Shown here: positions 7,897-17,441 of the stretch, piece by piece
How the letters are laid out: every line of letters begins with the position of its first letter
Position numbering within the stretch: position 1 is the stretch's first letter
NCBI GenBank assembly: GCA_030671005.1
Contig: DAOVAN010000016.1
Location: 1 to 19,509, forward strand
Source: Caldifarciminota bacterium
GTDB taxonomy: Bacteria; Hydrothermota; Tepidihabitantia; SM23-42
Direction of reading: 5' to 3'
DNA: 19,509 nt
The notes under the pieces: generated by a model
Database searches by the model: none
Told to the model about the DNA's origin: nothing
What the model saw: only the letters and a program-made list of their open reading frames with translations
Made by a program: the position numbers and the translations under genes

Positions 7897-9206
7897 TGGA
7901 GAAATTGACAGAGCTCGCCAAGAAACACAGTGACCAGTTTGAACTGTACACGCTCCATCAAACCCAGAATACGATCAGATTGGAAGACTCAAAACTGAAG
8001 GATATACAGAGCAGCATACAGTCTGGTGTTAGCATCCGGATAATCAAAGATAACCGGCTAGGGTTTGCATACACGAAGAAGCTACAGAAACCTGAAGAAC
8101 TGATGCAAAACGCATTGAATTCTCTCAAAGGCGGCGTAGAGGCCAGATACAAATTCCCTCACACCGAAGGGATACCCCAACTGAACACTTACGACCGCGC
8201 TATTGACGAAGCGACAAACACGGCAATAGTCGAGGAAGGAAGACGCATATGTTCAATCTTAGAGGAAAAGACAAAGGCACAAGTGAATATCTACGCCGGC
8301 ACAACAACTGGTGAAATGCAGATTAGAAACAGCTCCAATAGTTCACTTTCATCAAAGACATCATACTATACAATTACTCCCTATATCATCTATCCAGGAT
8401 CGGCAACCGGTATCCATCGATCATTATTCTCAAAAACATTTCAGAAAGCAGACGACTCGTACCTGAACACCCTGGCTGAGCTATATAACCGTGGCAAGCA
8501 GGAATTGAACATCGCAGGTGGCAAGATGAAAGGGTTGTTCATGCCCGAAGCCATGTACACGCTGATCTGGCGTCTGCAAAGCGCAACCAATGGCGAGTCC
8601 TTGTACCACAAGCAATCGCCACTTGCCGACAAGTCAGGTAAGAGAATATTCGATGAAAGACTTACTATTTCTGACAATGCGCTGGATGACAGCAAACCAG
8701 GCGCCCGGGCTTTCGACGATGAGGGTACGGCGTGTCAGCACCTGCCGATAATCAAAAAAGGTGTGTTGATGAATTACTACTATGATCTCTATTACGCCTC
8801 AAAAATGCACGCTGAACCAACCGGACATGGCTTCAAGACTTCACTTTGGCCCGGGGATATGATCTCCATGAAACCTACCCCTACCCTCCAACACGTCACC
8901 ATCGAACCAGGAGAAAAGGAATTCTCGCAGCTAATAAGAAATATGGACCGGGGAATTATAGTATGTGGTGCACTCGGTGCCCATAGCGGCAATATTCCGA
9001 ATGGCGATTTTTCAATTGGCCTGTCACCGGGATTGTATGTCGAAAAGGGTGAAATCATAGGCAGAATCAAGGACGCAATGGTCGCGGGTAATATCTATGA
9101 AACCATGCAGCAGGTCATCGACATCGAGAATATGGTACACCCAGCATCCACAGGTTACTACCCGGCAATACTATTTGATAATGTCAGTGTTGCCACGAAG
9201 AACTGA
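7896..9206 (+). CDS. tldE: TldE/PmbA, non-catalytic partner of TldD
   Basis: A 436-residue TldD homologue that lacks the HExxxH zinc motif, as TldE/PmbA subunits do; it pairs with TldD to shape the peptide tunnel. Typical blocks are KPGARAFDDEGTACQHLPII, MNYYYDLYYASK, GAHSGNIPNGDFSIGLSPGLYVEKGEIIG and AGNIYETM. The start is set by CGGAGGAGC just upstream and the TAATG overlap with tldD. E. coli keeps the two genes apart, whereas adjacency is common in other bacteria. The substrate here is unknown. Confidence 0.92.
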   Translation: MEKLTELAKKHSDQFELYTLHQTQNTIRLEDSKLKDIQSSIQSGVSIRIIKDNRLGFAYTKKLQKPEELMQNALNSLKGGVEARYKFPHTEGIPQLNTYDRAIDEATNTAIVEEGRRICSILEEKTKAQVNIYAGTTTGEMQIRNSSNSSLSSKTSYYTITPYIIYPGSATGIHRSLFSKTFQKADDSYLNTLAELYNRGKQELNIAGGKMKGLFMPEAMYTLIWRLQSATNGESLYHKQSPLADKSGKRIFDERLTISDNALDDSKPGARAFDDEGTACQHLPIIKKGVLMNYYYDLYYASKMHAEPTGHGFKTSLWPGDMISMKPTPTLQHVTIEPGEKEFSQLIRNMDRGIIVCGALGAHSGNIPNGDFSIGLSPGLYVEKGEIIGRIKDAMVAGNIYETMQQVIDIENMVHPASTGYYPAILFDNVSVATKN

Positions 9207-9294
9207 TTACTCGGTCTGAAGATTCACCTGGGACCTACTAATGGTTCTCTGGAGGGTCAACAACGCAAACTCTTGTGTACATTAAGCATTGACC

Positions 9295-10074
9295 ATGAGA
9301 CGTGTAAAACAGAAACACGCTAAGAAATCCAGATTCTACAACGAGCTTGCTCCCTATCTCGACTTCATATGTACGCTCGAGAACCGTAGGAAGGATGTTC
9401 TGGTCCTAAGAAAATTGATAGGCAGACACCTTAAATCGGCCGGCAGAAAACTCCTTGACGTGGCTTGTGGTACTGGCCTAGAAGACAGGTATCTCAAGCA
9501 GACCTTCAAGGTAACGGGTGTAGATTTGAACAAAAGTGTCCTCCAAATCGCGCGGAAAAGAAATCCTGATGTGACCTATTTGTCAGGTGACATGCAGACA
9601 TTCAGATTGAGAAGTAGATACGACGTAATCACCTGCTTCGATGCCATGTGCTATCTGAAAACCTACACAGAACTGCGCAGAACACTCAGGAACTTCCAAC
9701 GGCATCTCGCAAAAGGCGGTTTGCTGATATTCTAGTTGGATCCGGTATTTCTAGAAGAACACCATAAACAGGATGCAATTGTTATAACAAAAAAATGTAA
9801 AAAGGGTAAGTGTTTGACGCTCATTGAAATATACCGCAAGAAAGGAAAGAGGATTGAAGGCAATACCGTCTATATTATACGCGAGGCCAAAAAAACCCGT
9901 TTCGAGACTGCTGAATTCGAGACGTTGGGTCTCTTTGAGGTAAAACGAATTAGACAAATGCTTACAGGCTTGGATTTTGGAGTACATCTTTATAGCGGCG
10001 GAAAGGACGTCACTTTTTCGCTCAAGAAATACGACAAGCAAAGCCCGTATCCCATATTTGTTTGTGAAAAGTGA
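9295..10074 (+). pseudogene. SAM-dependent methyltransferase interrupted by an in-frame TAG
   Basis: A class I methyltransferase of about 260 codons read in a single frame, broken only by TAG at 9733-9735. Before the stop: motif I LLDVACGTG, then GVDLNKSVL (motif II), LSGDMQTF and YDVITCFDAMCYL, ending GGLLIF. After the stop the same frame continues for about 112 codons to FETLGLFEVKRIRQML, LDFGVHLYSGG and IFVCEK, which is the normal C-terminal half of the family. An acidic residue such as Glu (GAG) would fit at the stop, one base away from TAG. TAG is an ordinary terminator in rpsD, rpoA and two other genes here. It is therefore a nonsense mutation, a strain variant or a sequence error. A TTG at 9289 is an alternative start. 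Neither has a good ribosome binding site. Confidence 0.8.
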
Positions 10075-10084
10075 TTTGATACCC

Positions 10085-10113
10085 TTGTATGGCTACACCT
10101 TTTCACATATAAT
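10085..10113 (+). promoter_or_regulatory. Sigma70-type promoter giving a leaderless EamA mRNA
   Basis: TTGTAT (10085-10090), a 17-nt spacer and a perfect TATAAT (10108-10113). Only 5 nt (GCACG) separate the -10 box from the ATG at 10119, so transcription should start at or next to the start codon. No Shine-Dalgarno sequence is present. The promoter starts just after the methyltransferase stop codon. Confidence 0.65.
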
Positions 10114-10118
10114 GCACG

Positions 10119-11015
10119 ATGTCATCCTCCACACCCTTTCTCGGTGAAGCACTTTCTCTACTGACTGCGGCGATTTGGGCGTTTGCGGTCATCCTCTTCA
10201 AGAAGAGTGGTGAAACCGTACATCCCCTGGCTCTTAACCTATTCAAGAACCTCCTTGCAATCGGGCTCCTCCTCCCCACACTCTGGTTTTCTGGTCAGAC
10301 ACTGCTCCTGCAAACATCTGCCAATGCCTATATAATCCTATTCTTAAGCGGGGCTATCGGTATAGGTATCGGCGATACTCTCTTCTTCAAAAGCCTGAAC
10401 GAGCTGGGTGCCGGGCTGACGGGAATCGTAGTATGCATGTACAGTCCCTTTATCATCGTTTTTTCATATGTCTTGCTGAACGAAAGTCTCACAAACTTAC
10501 AGTTGATGGGAGCATTACTCATAATCATTGCAGTCCTCACATCAACCATACAAAGAAAACCTGAGAACGTGGCTAAGAAGAATGTGATACATGGTGTCAC
10601 ATACGGCATTCTCGCGTCTGCAGCAATGGCCGTCGGTGTTGTCATAATGAAACCGTTGCTCGATACATATTCTGTCATCTGGGTGGCAGAAATCCGGCTC
10701 TTGGGTGGTATGGTCACATTGCTGTTAATTCTGTTGTGTCATCCCCGTCGGAGGGGGATAATGAACTCACTCCTCAAAACCCACCACTGGCATTATGTCA
10801 TGGGTGGTTCATTCTTCGGAGCCTACTTAGCGATGATTGTGTGGATTGCGGGTATCAAATATACACAGGCATCAATAGCTTCTGCACTGAATGAAACAAG
10901 CACGATATTCATCTTCATCTTCGCTGGGTTGATCTTAAAAGAACCAATGAATCTACGACGTACGATCGGTATTGTGCTGGCCTTTATTGGTGCTTTCCTT
11001 GTAATGTTTTTCTAG
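10119..11015 (+). CDS. EamA-family (DMT superfamily) transporter
   Basis: A 298-residue inner-membrane protein with about ten hydrophobic helices arranged as two EamA repeats, first half roughly 7-140 and second half 155-298. Visible family features are the LSLLTAAIWAFAVILFKKSG start of repeat one, and GIGIGDTLFFKSLNELGA and IASALNETSTIFIFIFAGLILKEP near the ends of the two halves. Such proteins export or import small metabolites such as amino acids or nucleotide sugars; the substrate cannot be read from sequence. It has its own promoter and appears leaderless. It is the last plus-strand gene before the convergent junction with ftsY. Its stop is TAG. Confidence 0.88.
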   Translation: MSSSTPFLGEALSLLTAAIWAFAVILFKKSGETVHPLALNLFKNLLAIGLLLPTLWFSGQTLLLQTSANAYIILFLSGAIGIGIGDTLFFKSLNELGAGLTGIVVCMYSPFIIVFSYVLLNESLTNLQLMGALLIIIAVLTSTIQRKPENVAKKNVIHGVTYGILASAAMAVGVVIMKPLLDTYSVIWVAEIRLLGGMVTLLLILLCHPRRRGIMNSLLKTHHWHYVMGGSFFGAYLAMIVWIAGIKYTQASIASALNETSTIFIFIFAGLILKEPMNLRRTIGIVLAFIGAFLVMFF

Positions 11016-11046
11016 AGCAATATACTGCGGCTACCAACGCTTTAGT

Positions 11047-11886
11047 TTAATCAAATAGGGCATCTACAAAACCCTGCGGGTCAAACTCGATGATGTCCTC
11101 AATCCCTTCACCCACTGTAAGGTAGAGCACTGGCAGATGTAATTCATTACATATCGGTATTATCGCACCGCCCTTAGCCGTGCCATCGAATTTGGTGAGT
11201 ATCAGACCATTAATACAGATGTTCTCGGTGAAGACTCTTGCCTGCTGAATAGAATTCTGACCTAAATTCGCATCTATTGTTAGAATGTTGTAATCAAGCC
11301 CGGATGGCTTCAGCTTCTTGACCACACGCACCATCTTCTTCAGCTCTTCCATCAAATCAACTCTGGTATGCAATCTACCGGCTGTGTCAATGAGAACGCT
11401 GTCGATCTTCCTAGACATCGCTTTCGATATTGCATCATACACGACGGCAGCGGCGTCCTGGCCTTTTTGTGAACCGACAATCTCAACACCTACCCTCTTC
11501 GCCCATATCTCCAACTGCTCATGTGCCGCGTCCCGGTAGGTATCGCCACTCGCAAGCAGCACAGACCCCTGTCGCCGGTACAGGTTAGCGAGCTTGGCGA
11601 CGGTGGTTGTCTTACCTGAACCATTGACACCGCTCACCATGACAACTAAGGGGGGTGTGTCCTGGAGCTCGGGTCTCGGTATGGACAATAGATTCACCAA
11701 TTCTTGTCGCAGCGAAGCCACTCGGTCACCCTTGGCTTTCTGAAGTTTCTGCATGATACTCTGTGTATACTTTATGCCTACATCGGCTTGGATCAATGTG
11801 TCCTCAATAGCTTCTAATGAAGCATCTTGGGTTCGTGAAAAGATCTCTTTTAATCTGGAAAAAGTGGGCTTAAACTTATTCAGCAA
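11047..11886 (-). CDS. ftsY: Signal recognition particle receptor FtsY
   Basis: The SRP receptor GTPase that delivers ribosome-nascent chains to the membrane translocon. It is 279 residues, essentially the NG core with no long acidic A domain. N-domain helices occupy 1-75. The P-loop GVNGSGKT is at 86-93, then GDTYRDAAHEQL (115-124), DTAGRLHT (168-174), TKFDGTAKGG (231-240) and GEGIEDIIEF near 260. GDTYRDAAHEQL and DANLGQN differ from the commoner GDTFRAAAVEQL and DATTGQN. The start is TTG: an in-frame TAA lies shortly upstream and no ATG is available, with AAAGGAAAG as ribosome binding site. It follows smc by 31 nt, a common pairing. Confidence 0.95.
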   Translation of the reverse strand: MLNKFKPTFSRLKEIFSRTQDASLEAIEDTLIQADVGIKYTQSIMQKLQKAKGDRVASLRQELVNLLSIPRPELQDTPPLVVMVSGVNGSGKTTTVAKLANLYRRQGSVLLASGDTYRDAAHEQLEIWAKRVGVEIVGSQKGQDAAAVVYDAISKAMSRKIDSVLIDTAGRLHTRVDLMEELKKMVRVVKKLKPSGLDYNILTIDANLGQNSIQQARVFTENICINGLILTKFDGTAKGGAIIPICNELHLPVLYLTVGEGIEDIIEFDPQGFVDALFD

Positions 11887-11917
11887 TACTACTTTCCTTT
11901 ATAATGTATTGGGGATG

Positions 11918-14900
11918 TCAGTTCTGCTCTTCTAATGTCGTTATTTCCTCAAGATCAGCAAGCTTCGCTGATATCACCTTACTCTCTCTCGGTTTTTCCA
12001 TGGTCAACCCGTACAGATAGTCCGCGTACTCCATTGTGGCCCGATTATGGGTGATGATCACAACCTGCGTTCTCTGAGAAAGGTCGCGCAAGAATTTGTT
12101 GAATCTTATGACATTAATGTCATCCAGCGGAGCATCGATCTCATCTAAAATACAGAATGGAGCAGGTTTAACCAGGTAGAATGCCAAGAGCAGACTGATT
12201 GCCAGTAGCGTCTTCTGACCGCCGGACAGCTGATTTATGGTCTTCAGCCGTCGGCCCATCATACGCACGACTATCTCTACTTTGCTCGCCAAGGGATTTT
12301 CTGGATCCGTCAGAATTAAATCGGCCTGGCCGTCCTCAAAGAAATTGGAAAATACAAAATTGAACTGCTTCCTCACATCCTGAAAGCTCTCATCAAACCT
12401 GTCCCGTGCCCGCTGATCCAGTTCCTCAATTGACTTCAGGAGGTTTTTCTTTGCCGCGATTATATCATCACGCTGACCAAGAAATTCATCTAATCTCTTC
12501 TTTTCTTCTTCATAAGCTTGTAAACTCAAGGGGTTGACTTCACCAAGCTTCTCTATCCTGCCCTTCACTTCAGCCAGCTTACTTTCGGCGTCGGCCATTT
12601 CTTCCTCAGGCACATAGTCACTAAGCACAAAACCAAATTCGTCATCGGCCTTATGCGCCAAATCGTCGCGTTTGTGATTCTTCTGAAATAGCTGATACTT
12701 CAGCTGCATTATCTCATCTTGCATGCTTTCATGATCTTTTTGCTTCTGTGCCAGTTGATCATAGACTAAACCCTGTCTCTTGTTGTATTCATCCAGCAAC
12801 TGATCGGGCAATTTGGCCTCATGTGTCGATTTCTTCTGTCTCTCCTGATTGAGTCTATCCTTCAAGGAATCTATAGAAGCCACGAGGTCAGAAAGACTAC
12901 TCGGCAGCGATTCTTCACGCAGCGATCTAATCTCAGATTCGGCATTACCTATCTCATTGCTCAACTGTTCAATCGATTGAGTGATTAAGCTCCTCCTACC
13001 CTCCATGACGGCCGATTCAGTATTCAATCTATTTAGTTCCGAATTGAGATTATCGATCTCGGTCTTCAGCTTTTGCCTTTTCTCGACTAACCCCTGTTTT
13101 TCTAGTTCTTTGGTCGCCTTATCGCTCTCCATCTGCTCGATGTCATGTTCCAGGGACTCCAAATTTTTGACGATAGCATCATTGTCTTTGCGCAACGTGT
13201 CCTGATCCTCTTTTATATTGCTCAATTCTTGTGCTCTCGTCTTGGCCTCTTTCGTCGTTTCCTGCAATCTGAGTGAGCATTCAGATTTCTTTATGTTGAT
13301 TTCGAAAAGCTGATTTCGAATATCTTCTATTTCTCCCTTAGCCTGTTCTATCTCTTCGCACAAGCGTTTTTTCTCCTCGGTGATGAACAGCACTTCGTTG
13401 CGGAGTGATTCTAGCTTCTCTTTATATTCCTCAAGGTTCTGTCGCATCTTGAAATATCCAACGTCTCCTTTCTCCACCACTATCGTGCCGCTCTTGAAAA
13501 GCACCCCTTGTGGTGTAACAAAACCTTCCTCTGGGTGTTTCGCAGAAAGCTCATGAGCTCTATGGAGGTCCTCGACCAAGAAGTAGTTCTGGATATAACG
13601 CACCAGCACATTTTGTGCAGACTTGAATTTCACATATTGAGCTATCGGCACCGCGTCTTGTGGCTGGGTCTCTATTTCGCGCTTTATCTCCTTCTTCACA
13701 TCAATGAAACCAAAGCGGCCTTCAGGACAGGACTCGAAATCCTGAGTCTTATAATCCTTGAGCAAATAGTACCCCAGGAGGTCACTGAGGCAAATATCCA
13801 CAACCGCCTCGTACCCGGAAGTCACCTCAACACTATCTTTGAACATCCCGGTTACTCTTTTCCCGAATTTATCCTCGATTTCCTTCCTGCCTTCCACCTG
13901 TAGTCTACGACTCAACGTGTCGATCATGATCTTGCAATCGGACATAGCCTCATTCCGATTCTGCGCATCCACATCCAGTTCGCTGAGCTTCTTTCCCAAC
14001 TCATCAGATCTTTCGTGCGTGTTCTTTAACCGCTCGTCTGCTTCATTCTGCTGCACCACGATCTTATCTAGTTCTTCTTCCAATTTTTTCTTTGTGTGTC
14101 TCCTCTTCTCCATTTCATCCTTCTGTGTCTCCATTTCTTCTGCGGTGCGAGACAATAAATCATCCTTATTGTCTCTGTCGTATGTTAGTTTTGCAATATC
14201 ACTCTTCGCACGCATGATACCGTTCGTAATTTCCGACATACGGTCTTCATTTTCCTTCAATGAGCTTTCCAGAGAGAAGTAATCATGATTCTTCGAATCG
14301 AGTTCCGTCCGCAGCTCAGTAACCTTCGATTGGGTTGTTTCGACCTTGGCAAGAACTTCTTTGCGTTCATTTTCGAGTTCGGATAAACGCTTCCTGTTGG
14401 CATCTACGAGTCCCTGTTTTTCCTTGATACTAGTAAGTATTCTTTCCGACAGAATCGTTTTGTCTCTGACCTCTTGTTCTTTTTCTGCAATCTGATTCTG
14501 CAGGGATTCGATCGCCTGATTCAATTCAGTAATATCTGCGAGACTGCTCTTCTTTTCTGCTTCTGCCCCGGCAATCGCCTCCTTCAGTTGCTCACGTTCA
14601 TGCTCCAGTTGTTTTATCGCCTGCACCAACGCCTGTCTTTCAGTTTCTTTGTCATCGACCTGTGTTTGAATACTCTCTATTTCCTGCAATGTAGTCTTGA
14701 ATTCCCCGCCCATTATGAAGAGACTCAGATCCTTATAATCGGTACGAAGCTCGTTGTACAATCTTGCTTGCCGTACCTGTCTTTTCAGTCTCCGTAGACC
14801 CCGCTGCATCTCAACGATTATATCTTCAAGACGCATCAAATCTTGTTCGGTAGCATCGAGGCGCCTCTTGGTCTGCTCTTTCCTCTCCTGATATTTCAAT

Positions 14901-15382
14901 ATCCCTGCAACATCATCGAACATCTCTTTGGTGTCACCATGAATTATGCGCTCCACTTCAGCCAGTTCCAGAAAAGAGTAGGTCAATGCACCTGAATTCA
15001 GAAAGAGCGCCTGGACGTCATAGAGGCGGCACTTCACCCGGTTCAAGAAGAACTCACTTTCGCCTGTTCGATAGAACCGCCGCCTGATTTCGAATTCACT
15101 ACCGAATTGCGGGAAGTACTCTTCGTTATCAATGGTGACTGCGATCTCTGTAAAGTTGGCATCCTCCTTGGAATCCGAGGAAATGTACACTAAATCCTCG
15201 ATTTTCTCACAGCGCAGCGCTTTCATGCTCTGCTCACCAAAAACCCATCTCAGCGCGTCGAAAATGTTTGACTTACCGCTACCATTCGGCCCCACAAAGG
15301 CCGTCACCCCGGCATTCAATAGCACCTTCGTCTCTTCACGAAACGACTTAAACCCGAAGAGCTTAATCTCCTTTATCTTCAT
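11918..15382 (-). CDS. smc: Chromosome segregation protein SMC (FCB-type)
   Basis: A 1154-residue condensin subunit that folds into a long antiparallel coiled coil and compacts and segregates the chromosome with ScpA/ScpB, neither seen here. Walker A GPNGSGKS is at 31-38. The coiled coil runs about 165-490 and 680-990, with the hinge between (about 500-650). The signature LSGGQ is at 1052-1056, Walker B CILDE near 1077-1081, then the D-loop DAPLDD and ITHNRATMEYADYLYGLTM. The Q-loop is unusual: SFLELAEVERII (residues about 137-148) stands where SIIGQG is expected, so the Mg-binding Gln is Leu, and the next segment is about 3 residues short. As I recall, Bacteroidota/Chlorobi SMCs show IEL-type sequences at this point. 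GAAGG precedes the ATG. The gene sits 25 nt after the exoribonuclease gene. Confidence 0.95.
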   Translation of the reverse strand: MKIKEIKLFGFKSFREETKVLLNAGVTAFVGPNGSGKSNIFDALRWVFGEQSMKALRCEKIEDLVYISSDSKEDANFTEIAVTIDNEEYFPQFGSEFEIRRRFYRTGESEFFLNRVKCRLYDVQALFLNSGALTYSFLELAEVERIIHGDTKEMFDDVAGILKYQERKEQTKRRLDATEQDLMRLEDIIVEMQRGLRRLKRQVRQARLYNELRTDYKDLSLFIMGGEFKTTLQEIESIQTQVDDKETERQALVQAIKQLEHEREQLKEAIAGAEAEKKSSLADITELNQAIESLQNQIAEKEQEVRDKTILSERILTSIKEKQGLVDANRKRLSELENERKEVLAKVETTQSKVTELRTELDSKNHDYFSLESSLKENEDRMSEITNGIMRAKSDIAKLTYDRDNKDDLLSRTAEEMETQKDEMEKRRHTKKKLEEELDKIVVQQNEADERLKNTHERSDELGKKLSELDVDAQNRNEAMSDCKIMIDTLSRRLQVEGRKEIEDKFGKRVTGMFKDSVEVTSGYEAVVDICLSDLLGYYLLKDYKTQDFESCPEGRFGFIDVKKEIKREIETQPQDAVPIAQYVKFKSAQNVLVRYIQNYFLVEDLHRAHELSAKHPEEGFVTPQGVLFKSGTIVVEKGDVGYFKMRQNLEEYKEKLESLRNEVLFITEEKKRLCEEIEQAKGEIEDIRNQLFEINIKKSECSLRLQETTKEAKTRAQELSNIKEDQDTLRKDNDAIVKNLESLEHDIEQMESDKATKELEKQGLVEKRQKLKTEIDNLNSELNRLNTESAVMEGRRSLITQSIEQLSNEIGNAESEIRSLREESLPSSLSDLVASIDSLKDRLNQERQKKSTHEAKLPDQLLDEYNKRQGLVYDQLAQKQKDHESMQDEIMQLKYQLFQKNHKRDDLAHKADDEFGFVLSDYVPEEEMADAESKLAEVKGRIEKLGEVNPLSLQAYEEEKKRLDEFLGQRDDIIAAKKNLLKSIEELDQRARDRFDESFQDVRKQFNFVFSNFFEDGQADLILTDPENPLASKVEIVVRMMGRRLKTINQLSGGQKTLLAISLLLAFYLVKPAPFCILDEIDAPLDDINVIRFNKFLRDLSQRTQVVIITHNRATMEYADYLYGLTMEKPRESKVISAKLADLEEITTLEEQN

Positions 15383-15407
15383 TAGAAACCTTCACCGAAA
15401 CAGTCCA

Positions 15408-16355
15408 TCACGATTCCTCACCCAGATATATCTCCCTTTCCAGGAACGGATGATAGTCACTCCATTGCCTGTTCTTACCACGATGCTGCTCGAATACCTG
15501 CCTCATCATTTCCATCTTAGAATCGAGGTTGTCAACATAATGGAGAATCAAGGCTTCAGGGAATAATGGTGCCTTTGGTGAACCCCATTTTACTTCACCG
15601 TGATGTGACAATATCATGTGCACTAACCTCAACCGTAAATCATCAGGGAATCCGGATATCTGAGCGATGCGCTGGGCAACCATCTCACTGCCAATCACGA
15701 TGTGACCAAGCAGCCTTCCCTGGTCAGAAATATCAATGCTCTTCTTGTATGTGTATTCATGGATCTTGCCGACATCGTGCAGGATACCAGCCGTGATGAG
15801 TAGATCCGAATCGAGAAAATCATACACCGATCTCACGTTTTGCAACAACCTCAAGACGCTCAGGGTGTGTACGGCCAGACCGCCCAGATAAACGTGATGC
15901 ACCCTTTTCGCGGCTGGCGCCAGACGAAATAATTCCACAAAGGTATTATCGTCAAAGAAAGCATCTAACAAACTGCGGAGGTGCGGGTTCCTGATCTTCG
16001 CTCTGAACCCGTGGATCGCAGTCAGAACCTCGTCGATATCACCCTGGTATTGAGGTAGAAAATCCTCTGGGTCAATATCCTCATCGTCCCCGAGGCTGAT
16101 GGAATTCACCACAACCTGTAGTCTCCCACTATACTCACTGACATTGCCGGTGATGAAAACAAAGTCACCGACCGAGATATTATTGAGATTTTCGCCAGAC
16201 CAAGAGATACCGTCAATACTACCTGTCCGATCTGAAAATTCCAGAATCGCATAGTAGCCGCCATCTTTCTTGTCCTTGATTATCTTCTTCGAAAGAACAA
16301 ACTTCTCTTTGACGGTCTGTCCAGATTTCAATTCACCAACGTATTGGCTTTTCAT
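15408..16355 (-). CDS. YhaM-like 3'-5' exoribonuclease (OB fold + HD domain)
   Basis: A 315-residue protein with the two-domain layout of Bacillus YhaM (314 residues), which degrades RNA and short DNA 3' to 5'. The OB-fold (tRNA-anti type) occupies about 12-90 (FSDRTGSIDGISW, GDFVFITGNVSEYSGRLQV). The HD domain occupies about 150-300, with His163, the His193-Asp194 pair of ILHDVGKIHEY, His218, HH at 251-252 and Asp275 as likely metal ligands. I use the ATG at 16355, giving MKSQYVGELKSGQTV; a GTG at 16370 would add five residues and has no ribosome binding site. It is likely cotranscribed with smc and ftsY. TTGACT occurs upstream but without a matching -10. Confidence 0.88.
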   Translation of the reverse strand: MKSQYVGELKSGQTVKEKFVLSKKIIKDKKDGGYYAILEFSDRTGSIDGISWSGENLNNISVGDFVFITGNVSEYSGRLQVVVNSISLGDDEDIDPEDFLPQYQGDIDEVLTAIHGFRAKIRNPHLRSLLDAFFDDNTFVELFRLAPAAKRVHHVYLGGLAVHTLSVLRLLQNVRSVYDFLDSDLLITAGILHDVGKIHEYTYKKSIDISDQGRLLGHIVIGSEMVAQRIAQISGFPDDLRLRLVHMILSHHGEVKWGSPKAPLFPEALILHYVDNLDSKMEMMRQVFEQHRGKNRQWSDYHPFLEREIYLGEES

Positions 16356-16445
16356 AGATATGACACACACCTAGGAGATATCTGATACATAGACCTTACC
16401 CTTCCATTGAATCTTTTTCTATCGCGAACGGCAGTCAAGTTATGG

Positions 16446-17441
16446 CTACTTACCTGGTGTTTCCAAATGAAGTATTTTCTTCTTTATCAAATCCAATTTC
16501 TCGTGCAGGGTTCTCTCTTCTTTCTTTTCCGCATCCAGCGCATTCAGCACCTCTTCTCGCTTCTGTGAGAGCAGGCTTATTTCGGTGTTCAACTGGGCCT
16601 CCTCTTCTTTCGACTCTTCGATACGTTTAATCAACTTAACCTCGGCTGCCTTCAATTTTTCAACCGACTGAACAAGCGGATTACTCTCGGCTTCCTTCTT
16701 TCTTTCCTCATATTCTTCACTGAATCTTTCCATCTCCGACTCTGCATTTTTTATGCTCGCGTTGACTTCGTTGAGCCTACTCTGAGCCTCTGTCTGTGCC
16801 TGCTTCAGGGATTCTATCTTGGGAGAGAAGACTTCCTCCTGGCGCCTATTCATCTCGTCGATCACCTTTGCTTTTATGCTACGTCTCGACATCAATGTAG
16901 CAGCAAAGGCAACAATTGCGAACACAACACCTACTACAACCACTATTGGACTTGCGTGACTAGAAAATGTCACTGCAGACGCGGTTGGTTTTGCGCCGAA
17001 ATACAAGACGCCAACCCGTTTCTTTGCGATATCAATACTGAATCCACACTCATACATCCCGTTTCCTTCTCTTACCGCGCTTGAACCAGCGCCCAAGATG
17101 TTCGAACTAAATACCTTACCGACCATCGTAGAATCATTCGAAACAAGTACTTTATTCTTGGCGTCGGTGAAATGAATGAATGTCAATTCTGGTTCGTCTT
17201 TTTGTAAACGTGTTATGATCTCGGTAAGATTTGCTTCTTCGCCCATTATTACGGCATCTTCCACGAATGCAGCATGTGCTACTGAGTTACCAAGACTCGT
17301 AAATCTCTTCACCATTGACTCTTTCACTGCTTCCGTATTTTGTGAATCACGCTGCGCAATGATACTTGGACTGACAAAGAAAAATGCAGTAAGAAGTAAT
17401 ATGGAAAGAAGTACGATTATTGAGGCCGCGCCCCTTGACAT
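16446..17441 (-). CDS. Membrane-anchored extracytoplasmic sensor-like protein with coiled-coil tail
   Basis: 331 residues; no family assigned with certainty. TM1 is about 7-29 and TM2 about 165-184 (SPIVVVVGVVFAIVAFAATL). Between them lies a roughly 135-residue extracytoplasmic segment whose helical start and centre (LTFIHFTDAKNKVLVSND, then MVGKVF) resemble the Cache/CHASE-type input domains of histidine kinases and chemoreceptors. After TM2 there is no HAMP, kinase or signalling domain, only a highly charged coiled coil (about 195-328) with regular heptads. It may be a scaffold, or a receptor that acts through a partner. Its ATG directly follows the TGA of the upstream barrel gene, with GGAGG inside that gene's last codons, so translation is coupled. 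Confidence 0.7.
   Translation of the reverse strand: MSRGAASIIVLLSILLLTAFFFVSPSIIAQRDSQNTEAVKESMVKRFTSLGNSVAHAAFVEDAVIMGEEANLTEIITRLQKDEPELTFIHFTDAKNKVLVSNDSTMVGKVFSSNILGAGSSAVREGNGMYECGFSIDIAKKRVGVLYFGAKPTASAVTFSSHASPIVVVVGVVFAIVAFAATLMSRRSIKAKVIDEMNRRQEEVFSPKIESLKQAQTEAQSRLNEVNASIKNAESEMERFSEEYEERKKEAESNPLVQSVEKLKAAEVKLIKRIEESKEEEAQLNTEISLLSQKREEVLNALDAEKKEERTLHEKLDLIKKKILHLETPGK

Noticed and set aside
9733..9735. TAG as a recoded sense codon (for example pyrrolysine)
   Set aside because: At least four genes in the window (rpsD, rpoA, the GHL10-like gene, EamA) end naturally in TAG, and no pyrrolysine machinery is visible here.
9736..10074. Separate small gene starting with TTG right after the TAG
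   Set aside because: Its sequence is the C-terminal half of the methyltransferase in the same frame. It has no ribosome binding site and no independent domain, so it is part of the interrupted gene.
11016..11046. Bidirectional terminator between EamA and ftsY
   Set aside because: The 31-nt gap contains no inverted repeat of useful length and no T-tract pair.
16371..16445. Promoter of the YhaM-like gene based on TTGACT near 16431-16436 (minus strand)
   Set aside because: At 16-18 nt spacing the -10 candidates match TATAAT at three positions or fewer.
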